A stretch of 8,473 nucleotides of DNA. Origin: Chitinophaga pinensis. GTDB lineage: Bacteria; Bacteroidota; Bacteroidia; Flavobacteriales_D; Crocinitomicaceae. This document shows, in pieces, positions 1 through 5,242 of this stretch (positions are counted from its first letter, which is position 1; the number at the start of each line of letters is the position of its first letter). A program made the translations under genes and the position numbers. The stretch covers positions 1-8,473 of the forward strand of contig CAMBRH010000142.1 of assembly GCA_945870115.1 (NCBI GenBank). The letters are read 5' to 3'. The notes under the pieces are model-generated. The model did no database searches, had not been told where the DNA came from, and was given only the letters and a program-made list of their open reading frames with translations.

Positions 1-509
1 TAGTTTCTTGCTCAGAGGAAAAAAAAGTAAAGAGTATTTCCAAAACAAAAATTATTGTTAAAACAAATCAAGTTAAAGCAAACAGAATTTTGAATGCGGA
101 AGTTCAAGGAATGGTTTGTAAAATGGGCTGCGGGGCAAGTATTCGAAAAGAATTGATTAATACAAATGCAGTTGAATCTTGCGAAATTGATTTTGAAGAA
201 GAAAGAAATCCAAATTTTGTAAAAGTCACTTTTGATAAAGATAAAATTTCAGCTGAAAAAATTGTTTCTATCATAAACACGATGAATGAAAGGCAATTCA
301 AAGTTGGAAAATTTAATGAAGCAGAGTTAATTGAAGAAAAGAAATCAATTCAAAAAAAGGATTTAAAAGAAGAAAACAAAGAAACATCTTCTGTAAATAA
401 CCAAAATAATAAAGTTGGTGACTCAGAATTAAAATCAACTATTGCTGAAGATATTGAGACTGAAAAACCTAATTTATTGCAATTATTTTCTAGAATTGTT
501 GCAGGTTAG
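1..509 (+). CDS. HMA-domain lipoprotein, 5'-truncated by window edge
   Basis: The reading frame is open from the left edge (first full codon at 3) to a TAG at 507-509, giving 168 visible residues. The visible peptide begins V-S-C-S-E-E. With the cut codon ending in 'TA' (possibly Leu), this would be a classic lipobox L-V-S-C, so only most of the signal peptide is missing. The true start is therefore outside the window, and the internal TTG at 90 is not it. Acidic residues just after the Cys resemble the export signal of surface lipoproteins in this phylum (inference). Residues about 29-95 look like a heavy-metal-associated ferredoxin-like domain: G-M-V-C39-K-M-G-C43-G-A-S-I, then the expected beta-alpha-beta pattern ending at N-E-R-Q-F-K-V. 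The Cys spacing is C-x3-C rather than the usual C-x2-C. The tail (about 100-155) is a Lys/Glu/Asn-rich low-complexity stretch. Likely role: binding or handing over a soft metal ion such as copper at the envelope. Metal and partner are unknown. Confidence 0.8.
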   Translation, partial: VSCSEEKKVKSISKTKIIVKTNQVKANRILNAEVQGMVCKMGCGASIRKELINTNAVESCEIDFEEERNPNFVKVTFDKDKISAEKIVSIINTMNERQFKVGKFNEAELIEEKKSIQKKDLKEENKETSSVNNQNNKVGDSELKSTIAEDIETEKPNLLQLFSRIVAG

Positions 510-575
510 AAAGTAGTTTGTAACAACTTAAATTAAAGTTAGTATTCAATTTCCCAATTTTCTTAAAATTTTAAC

Positions 576-583
576 TACTTTTG
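576..583 (+). promoter_or_regulatory. Promoter -7 element for the riboswitch-receptor transcript
   Basis: TACTTTTG is an exact match to the Bacteroidota sigma-ABfr -7 consensus TAnnTTTG. Transcription would start near 587-590, exactly where the 5' side of the TPP aptamer begins. No convincing TTG -33 element is visible upstream. Confidence 0.6.
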
Positions 584-586
584 TCA

Positions 587-670
587 CTTCTCTAAGGGGT
601 GTTTCAACTAAAGTTGAGACTGAGATTATACCCATTGACCTGATCAGGATAATGCCTGCGTAGGAAAGAT
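587..670 (+). promoter_or_regulatory. TPP riboswitch (THI element) aptamer
   Basis: The conserved THI-box core is present in order. P2 pairs GGGT (597-600) with ACCC (630-633). P3 is a 7-bp stem, 602-608 with 613-619, with a TAAA loop. The invariant CTGAGA lies at 620-625. The second half is CCTGATCAGGATAATGCC (639-656), where P5 pairs CAGG (645-648) with CCTG (655-658). P4 closes as CCT (639-641) with AGG (662-664) in GCGTAGGAAA. P1 is weak: CTT at 587-589 can pair with AAG at 666-668. The aptamer binds thiamin pyrophosphate. In Bacteroidota such elements are known upstream of thiamin biosynthesis genes and of TonB-dependent receptors. It sits in the 5' leader of the receptor gene starting at 781, so it most likely represses that receptor when TPP is abundant. 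Confidence 0.96.
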
Positions 671-679
671 GAAAGAAAT

Positions 680-718
680 GGTGAAAATAAAATGTGAGAT
701 TTCAGTTTTATTTTCACC
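680..718 (+). promoter_or_regulatory. Perfect 13-bp hairpin, possible riboswitch expression platform
   Basis: GGTGAAAATAAAA (680-692) is an exact reverse complement of TTTTATTTTCACC (706-718), with a 13-nt loop. It begins about 10 nt after the TPP aptamer. No U-run follows the 3' arm (next bases are AGAAAAGC), so it does not look like a standard intrinsic terminator. It may be part of the expression platform or an mRNA-stability element (inference). Confidence 0.55.
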
Positions 719-780
719 AGAAAAGCTAATTATTAATAAATAGAATTGGCCCCTTGTTCTTGTAATTTTTTTTTAAAAAA

Positions 781-3318
781 ATGAAAACAAGAATTTTAAG
801 TTTACTAACGGGACTCAGCTGTGTATCAATTTCTGCAGCATTTTCTCAAATTACAATTTCTGGATTTATTGAAAATTCCAATGGACATGAAAAACTAAGT
901 GGAGCGACCATTTTCATCGAAGGCACTCAATTTAGTGGACTTTCAGATAAAAATGGAAGGTACGAAATTATAACTGTTCCGAAAGGAAAATGTACACTAA
1001 TCTGCTCACTCAAAGGTTTTGACAATGCGGTAAAAACGATTTTAGTAGAAAGCAAAGATTTGGTAATTAATTTCGATTTGAATGCTGTCAATAGAATAGC
1101 AATTCTTCCAATGGAACAACTACCAACAATCGAAATTCAAGAAGTTTTTATCAGTTCAACTAGAGCAACAAAAAATACTCCAATGACCTACACAAATTTG
1201 GACAAAAATCAAATTGCCAAACAAAATTTCGGACAAGATTTACCTTATTTATTAGAGTCAACACCATCAACCGTTGTAACGTCTGATGCAGGTGCGGGAG
1301 TTGGTTACACTGGAGTTAGAATTCGAGGAGTAGATCCAACTCGTACAAATGTTACCGTTAATGGAATTCCAATCAATGATTCCGAATCGCATGGAGTTTA
1401 CTGGGTAAATATGCCCGATTTTGCTAGTTCTGTTGACAACATGCAGATTCAAAGAGGAGTTGGAACCTCTACAAATGGTGCAGCAGCTTTTGGATCGAGT
1501 ATCAATGTTCAAACGGATAAAGTGAATCGTCTTGCCTATGCGAATTTGGATAATTCAATCGGTAGTTTTAATACGTTTAAAAATACTGTTAAAGTTGGAA
1601 CTGGTTTGTTAAATACAAATTCTGTAAATAATAAATTTGCTTTTGACATGCGTTTATCTCGTATTTCTTCTGATGGATATATTGACCGCGCTTCTTCAAA
1701 TTTGAAATCTTATTTCGTGTCAGGAACTTACTTAGGAAATAAATCAATCCTTAAAGCAAATATTTTTGGCGGAAAAGAAATAACTTACCAAGCTTGGTAT
1801 GGAGTTCCAGAGGCGAAACTCAAAGGAAATACGGACTCTTTAACAAATCATTTTTACAACAATTATTATCTTGGAGGAGCCTATCAGAATACGAATGATT
1901 CTATCAATTTATTTTCATCGGATAGTAGAACCTATAATTTATATAGCTACGATAATCAAGTTGATAATTACGGTCAAACTCACTACCAATTATTGTATGA
2001 TTATGCTTTTTCTTCCCGTATAAAATTAAATTTAGCGGGACATTACACGCATGGCGAAGGATATTACGAAGAATATAAATTTAATGATGATTTTTCAAAA
2101 TACAATTTGAATCCTATGGTGAGTGCAAGTGGAATGGACACAATCACTTCAACAGATTTAATTAGAAGAAAATGGTTGAATAATGATTTCTATGGAGCAA
2201 TTTTTTCTTTGGATTATACCTCAAAAAAGGATTTGAACGTTATTTTTGGAGGAGGAGCAAATCAATATGTTGGAAATCATTACGGAGAAATCATTTGGGC
2301 GAAATTTGCTTCACAAAGTGAAATTAGAGACAAATATTATGATAATAAATCTACTAAAAATGACGTAAATGCCTACTTGAAAATCAATAAGCGCATCAAT
2401 AAATTGAGTCTTTATGCAGATTTACAACTTAGAAACATTGATTATTCTTACTTTGGATTTATCGATAGTACTTTTGCTGAAGCGCAACAAAAAGTGAAAT
2501 TTACATTTTTTAATCCTAAAGCTGGTTTGATGTTTAACTTAAATGATTTCAATCAACTTTATACTTCTTTTGCTGTGGCAAATAGAGAGCCTGTAAGAAG
2601 TGATTTTACAGACACTTATTCGAGAATTAGACCAAAACACGAAACATTGAATAACGTTGAATTGGGTTACAGATTGGCCAAACAAAAATTCTTTTTTACA
2701 GCCAATTATTATTTAATGGCTTATAAAAATCAATTAGTTTTGACAGGAAAAATTAATGATGTAGGCGTTTATTCTAGAACAAATGTTGATAAAAGTTATA
2801 GAAGTGGAATTGAATTAGAATCTGGAGTTTTATTATTGGAGAAAAAATTTCAAATCAAAGGAAATGTAACTTTTAGTCAGAATAAAATCAAAAAATTTAC
2901 TGAATTTATTGATAATTATGATTTGGGAGGACAAGATTCCATTGTTCATAAAAATGCTGATATTGCATTTTCTCCGAATTTAATTGCTTCTTTAACGCTA
3001 ACTTATTCTCCGATTAAAGATTTGAATTTTAGTATTTTGTCTAAATATGTTTCCAAGCAGTTTTTAGATAACACTTCAACAGATTCAAGAAGTTTAGACG
3101 CTTATTATATCACAAATTTGATTGTAAATTTTTCAACTTCTAAGATTTTCGGCAAAGAAATAACCTTCGGAATTCAAGCAAATAATATTTTAAATCACTT
3201 ATTTGAAAACAACGGTTATACTTGGGGCTACATTTATGGGGGAAAAAGAATTGATGAAAATTTTTATTATCCACAAGCGGGAATTAATTTTCTAGGAAGA
3301 ATTGCAATTAAATTTTAA
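781..3318 (+). CDS. TonB-dependent receptor, TPP-riboswitch controlled (thiamin/precursor uptake)
   Basis: This is a complete outer-membrane TonB-dependent receptor of 845 aa. A signal peptide covers residues 1-22 or 23 (ending A-A-F-S-Q). A carboxypeptidase-regulatory-like beta-sandwich follows at about 24-100 (I-S-G-F-I-E ... L-S-G-A-T-I-F-I-E-G-T ... S-D-K-N-G-R-Y). A TonB-box-like segment is at about 117-127 (E-I-Q-E-V-F-I-S-S-T-R). The plug domain at about 128-245 has the family signatures Y-T-G-V-R-I-R-G-V-D, V-N-G-I-P-I-N-D and I-Q-R-G-V-G-T-S-T-N-G-A-A-A-F-G. The remainder is a beta-barrel with alternating aromatic strands ending in Phe. It would import a scarce ligand across the outer membrane using TonB energy. 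The TPP riboswitch in its leader makes thiamin or a thiamin precursor the likely ligand, as in the Bacteroidota receptor family often called Omr1; the ligand is inferred from context only. No thiamin gene follows on this strand. The start ATG directly abuts a T9A7 tract and has no Shine-Dalgarno. Confidence 0.93.
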   Translation: MKTRILSLLTGLSCVSISAAFSQITISGFIENSNGHEKLSGATIFIEGTQFSGLSDKNGRYEIITVPKGKCTLICSLKGFDNAVKTILVESKDLVINFDLNAVNRIAILPMEQLPTIEIQEVFISSTRATKNTPMTYTNLDKNQIAKQNFGQDLPYLLESTPSTVVTSDAGAGVGYTGVRIRGVDPTRTNVTVNGIPINDSESHGVYWVNMPDFASSVDNMQIQRGVGTSTNGAAAFGSSINVQTDKVNRLAYANLDNSIGSFNTFKNTVKVGTGLLNTNSVNNKFAFDMRLSRISSDGYIDRASSNLKSYFVSGTYLGNKSILKANIFGGKEITYQAWYGVPEAKLKGNTDSLTNHFYNNYYLGGAYQNTNDSINLFSSDSRTYNLYSYDNQVDNYGQTHYQLLYDYAFSSRIKLNLAGHYTHGEGYYEEYKFNDDFSKYNLNPMVSASGMDTITSTDLIRRKWLNNDFYGAIFSLDYTSKKDLNVIFGGGANQYVGNHYGEIIWAKFASQSEIRDKYYDNKSTKNDVNAYLKINKRINKLSLYADLQLRNIDYSYFGFIDSTFAEAQQKVKFTFFNPKAGLMFNLNDFNQLYTSFAVANREPVRSDFTDTYSRIRPKHETLNNVELGYRLAKQKFFFTANYYLMAYKNQLVLTGKINDVGVYSRTNVDKSYRSGIELESGVLLLEKKFQIKGNVTFSQNKIKKFTEFIDNYDLGGQDSIVHKNADIAFSPNLIASLTLTYSPIKDLNFSILSKYVSKQFLDNTSTDSRSLDAYYITNLIVNFSTSKIFGKEITFGIQANNILNHLFENNGYTWGYIYGGKRIDENFYYPQAGINFLGRIAIKF

Positions 3319-3361
3319 AAGAAAAATCTTCCGTACATAAAGTAAAATTTAAAGTGCATCA

Positions 3362-3471
3362 TAACTCCAGAGGAGTTAAATGTTTATAGCTGTGGATTTT
3401 AATCCACAGCATAAAAGAATTAGAATGATTGTTTGTGGCGTGTGTTTTTGTTTAAAAACCATGACGCAAAC
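3362..3471. repeat. Triple-hairpin intergenic element, REP/MITE-like
   Basis: Three stem-loops occupy the gap between the receptor and the next gene. Hairpin 1 is TAACTCC (3362-3368), loop AGA, GGAGTTA (3372-3378). Hairpin 2 is GCTGTGGATT (3389-3398) against AATCCACAGC (3401-3410), a perfect 10-bp stem. Hairpin 3 is imperfect: GTTTGTGGCGTG (3431-3442) against CATGACGCAAAC (3460-3471), with an inner GTTTTT/AAAAAC stem. None is followed by a clear U-tract. A short stem followed by a TTAAATGTTTATAG-type spacer and a second palindrome resembles interspersed repeats in other Bacteroidota genomes, but that resemblance is from memory. One hairpin may also end the receptor mRNA. The remaining bases of this 261-nt gap hold only a weak promoter. 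Confidence 0.5.
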
Positions 3472-3544
3472 TCTCCTGGAAGACAAAATAAAATTTGCAC
3501 TATATTAGCTATAATTGAAATTCTAAACCGAGCTTTTATTTTCG

Positions 3545-3552
3545 TATCTTTA
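3545..3552 (+). promoter_or_regulatory. Possible -7 element upstream of the 72-aa gene
   Basis: TATCTTTA matches TAnnTTTG at all but the last base and lies 27 nt before the ATG at 3580. The nearest TTG upstream (3515-3517) is 27 nt away, longer than the usual 17-23, so the assignment is weak. Confidence 0.35.
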
Positions 3553-3579
3553 CAAAATAAATTTAGTTAGTAAAACACA

Positions 3580-3798
3580 ATGCTTGAAAAAATTAAAGTT
3601 GGCGATAAAGTAAATATCAGTATTGAAAAATACAAGAATGATTACGAAGTGATGAAGATTTTTGAAATCCAACAAGAAGATTCAAACCTACCGCCAATGG
3701 GTGAGGCAATTGTGAAAAACGTAAAGAATAACAATAAAAAGACTGTAGAAATTGGACAATTGATAAAAATTGATCCTTTAGTGAAGAAATTTAGATAA
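3580..3798 (+). CDS. Small conserved-looking protein of unknown function (72 aa)
   Basis: A 72-residue soluble protein with no signal peptide or membrane segment. It is Lys-rich and basic overall, with short alternating hydrophobic stretches that suggest a small beta-rich fold: K-V-G-D-K-V-N-I-S-I, then V-M-K-I-F-E-I, then G-E-A-I-V-K-N-V and T-V-E-I-G-Q-L-I-K-I. The pattern recalls a small barrel module, but I cannot place it in a named family. The ATG at 3580 follows a plausible promoter and an A-rich leader. The 27-nt gap to the lipoprotein gene on the same strand suggests co-transcription with it and the Nudix gene. Codon usage is like its neighbours, supporting a real gene despite its size. 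Confidence 0.65.
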   Translation: MLEKIKVGDKVNISIEKYKNDYEVMKIFEIQQEDSNLPPMGEAIVKNVKNNNKKTVEIGQLIKIDPLVKKFR

Positions 3799-3813
3799 CT
3801 TAAATATTTTTTC

Positions 3814-3821
3814 TACCTTAG
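3814..3821 (+). promoter_or_regulatory. Possible -7 element immediately before the lipoprotein gene
   Basis: TACCTTAG differs from TAnnTTTG at one base and ends 4 nt before the ATG at 3826. If it is used, the transcript would start at or within a base or two of the start codon and be nearly leaderless. Confidence 0.3.
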
Positions 3822-3825
3822 CCTT

Positions 3826-4434
3826 ATGAAAATCATTAAAAAGTCTTTTTTATTTATCTGTTGTTGTTTGATTTTGACAGCATGTCCTGTTGCAAATAAA
3901 GACAGTGGTTTGAAGAAATTTAAAGAAAACCACTTTGATTTTTCTGATTTTAAGAGAAATTATCACAAAGGAATTTATTTTTATTTACCAGATTATTTTA
4001 GACAAGATTACAATCAATCTTACCTTTATAAAAAAGATGGGATTTCTTTAGCAAGTTATGAAACTGGAATTTTCTTTTCTTGTGAGCGTTTTGATGAAAA
4101 TGAAGCGGAAGATTATAAATTTGCTTTTGAAGATAAAAAAAACTCTCTTGATGTTGTTCATGCATTTTATATTGAACAAAGAAGAAATTCAATGGAAGAT
4201 GCCAAAATTTCTTTGGGACACCAAGTTAAACAAAAGAATAATTCGAAAGCATTTTATCAAATAATTGACGGTTCAAAATATAGTTATGGAACTAAGCTGG
4301 TTTATTTTATTGGGACGAGTGAAAAGAAAATTAAAGGGAAAACGTTTTACTATGTTTTTCAAATGGTTTCTTCAAAAGAAATGTCTGCTTATTTATTGAA
4401 TGATTTTAGAAAGATTCTTTCACGAGTTTATTGA
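3826..4434 (+). CDS. Uncharacterised lipoprotein (202 aa)
   Basis: A clear lipoprotein signal peptide fixes the start: M-K-I-I-K-K, then a hydrophobic core, then the lipobox L-T-A-C with Cys20 as the predicted lipidated residue. The core also has three consecutive Cys residues (12-14). The mature part (about 183 aa) is Lys/Asp/Phe/Tyr-rich with no recognised motif. It has segments such as G-I-Y-F-Y-L-P-D-Y-F near residue 50 and an aromatic strand F-Y-Y-V-F-Q-M-V near 178, consistent with a compact alpha/beta globular domain. I do not recognise the family. It lies 27 nt after the 72-aa gene and 12 nt before the Nudix gene, so it is probably translated from the same mRNA, although nothing in it suggests a link to nucleotide or CoA metabolism. 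Confidence 0.75.
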   Translation: MKIIKKSFLFICCCLILTACPVANKDSGLKKFKENHFDFSDFKRNYHKGIYFYLPDYFRQDYNQSYLYKKDGISLASYETGIFFSCERFDENEAEDYKFAFEDKKNSLDVVHAFYIEQRRNSMEDAKISLGHQVKQKNNSKAFYQIIDGSKYSYGTKLVYFIGTSEKKIKGKTFYYVFQMVSSKEMSAYLLNDFRKILSRVY

Positions 4435-4446
4435 TTGTAAAATACA

Positions 4447-5082
4447 ATGAATGTAGAAAAACTAAAGTTTTTACTTGAAACAAATTTACCTGGAGAAAAA
4501 GCCCATCAAAAAATGGCTCCTTTAAATCGTCCAATTTCAAGTTTTGCAAAGGAAAATGCAATTGATTACAGAGAATCCGCGATTGCAGTTGTTTTATATA
4601 AACATGAAAATGAATTTGAAATTATTTTAATTCAAAGACCCGTTTACGAAGGAAAACACAGTGGACAGGTTAGTTTTCCTGGAGGAAAAAAAGAAATAAG
4701 CGATGAAAATTTGTTCCAAACAGCCATTCGAGAATGCTTTGAAGAAATCGGTTTATTGTTGGAGGAAAAAAATCATGTTGGTAAATTAACTCCAGTATTT
4801 ATTCCTGTGAGCAGTTTTCATGTTGAAGCACATCTTTTTTACTTGGATTCAAAACCAGCATTACAAGCCGACGAACGTGAAGTAAGCGAAATTTTCTCAA
4901 TAAAATTAAATCACCTTTTGGATGAGAATTTTGTTAAAAAAATGGATATAAAACAAATAACCGATGCACCAAATAAAATTTTCTTGAAAGAAATTCCTTA
5001 TTTTGATTTAGAAAACAAAATTATTTGGGGAGCAACCGCTTTGATATTAAACGAATTGAAAGAGATTTTCATAGATTTTTAG
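4447..5082 (+). CDS. Nudix hydrolase, CoA-pyrophosphatase type
   Basis: A 211-residue cytoplasmic Nudix enzyme. The upstream signature of the CoA-pyrophosphatase subgroup is visible as L-I-Q-R-P-V-Y-E-G-K-H-S-G-Q-V-S-F-P-G-G (61-80). The Nudix box follows, with E87 and R95-E96-C-F-E99-E100-I-G102-L supplying the metal-binding glutamates. The N-terminal segment L-P-G-E-K-A-H-Q-K-M-A-P (14-25) and the C-terminal I-W-G-A-T-A-L-I-L-N-E-L helix are also typical of this group. The box has one extra residue between the conserved Gly and the first Glu compared with the textbook G-x5-E pattern, which this subgroup tolerates. Expected reaction: hydrolysis of CoA, acyl-CoA or oxidised CoA to 3',5'-ADP and 4'-phosphopantetheine derivatives. 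The substrate is inferred from the motif. It is the third gene of a tight cluster (12-nt gap upstream) and ends against a convergent gene. Confidence 0.88.
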   Translation: MNVEKLKFLLETNLPGEKAHQKMAPLNRPISSFAKENAIDYRESAIAVVLYKHENEFEIILIQRPVYEGKHSGQVSFPGGKKEISDENLFQTAIRECFEEIGLLLEEKNHVGKLTPVFIPVSSFHVEAHLFYLDSKPALQADEREVSEIFSIKLNHLLDENFVKKMDIKQITDAPNKIFLKEIPYFDLENKIIWGATALILNELKEIFIDF

Positions 5083-5121
5083 TTAGGTTTTAATTTCAAC
5101 AATAAATCTTGAAAATTGTAA

Positions 5122-5219
5122 CACATAGGCACATAGAAAACATAGTTTTTTTCAATTTTTCAAACCTCCATTTTTCTAATTGCTGCAACTTTTTTCTATG
5201 TTTTCTAGGTTCCTATGTG
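5122..5219. repeat. 24-bp inverted repeat in a convergent intergenic region
   Basis: The left arm (5122-5145) and right arm (5196-5219) are reverse complements with only 2 mismatches in 24 bp, separated by 50 nt. The left arm is itself built of three degenerate 8-mers, CACATAGG, CACATAGA and AAACATAG. The repeat lies between the ends of the Nudix gene (+) and the 500-aa barrel gene (-). Each arm is followed inward by a poly-T or T-rich stretch. It could serve as a two-way terminator or be an interspersed repeat. Confidence 0.6.
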
Positions 5220-5242
5220 GTGAAAAAAGACAATGTTTTAAA

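Noticed and set aside
104..301. Minus-strand open frame opposite the HMA gene
   Set aside because: It is fully antisense to a gene with a recognisable domain and has no promoter or family signature.
90..509. HMA protein beginning at the TTG codon at 90
   Set aside because: The same frame is open to the window edge and encodes a lipobox-like V-S-C-S-E-E upstream, so the gene starts outside the window.
525..540. AACTT/AAGTT inverted repeat as terminator of the HMA gene
   Set aside because: The stem is 5 bp and AT-rich with no U-tract, and would be expected by chance in this composition.
1267..1512. Minus-strand open frame inside the TonB receptor
   Set aside because: It is a shadow of the conserved plug domain, and its Ser/Asn-rich content reflects antisense translation.
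3998..4264. Open frames on both strands inside the lipoprotein gene
   Set aside because: They overlap a frame with a clear lipoprotein signal peptide and have low-complexity, Lys/Phe-rich content.
3580..5082. Thiamin-related function for the cluster after the receptor
   Set aside because: None of the three proteins resembles a thiamin transporter, kinase or biosynthetic enzyme. The Nudix enzyme carries CoA-pyrophosphatase motifs, and a hairpin-rich gap with its own promoter-like site separates it from the receptor.
5122..5219. CRISPR-like repeat-spacer unit
   Set aside because: The two copies are inverted rather than direct, there is only one pair, and no cas gene is nearby.
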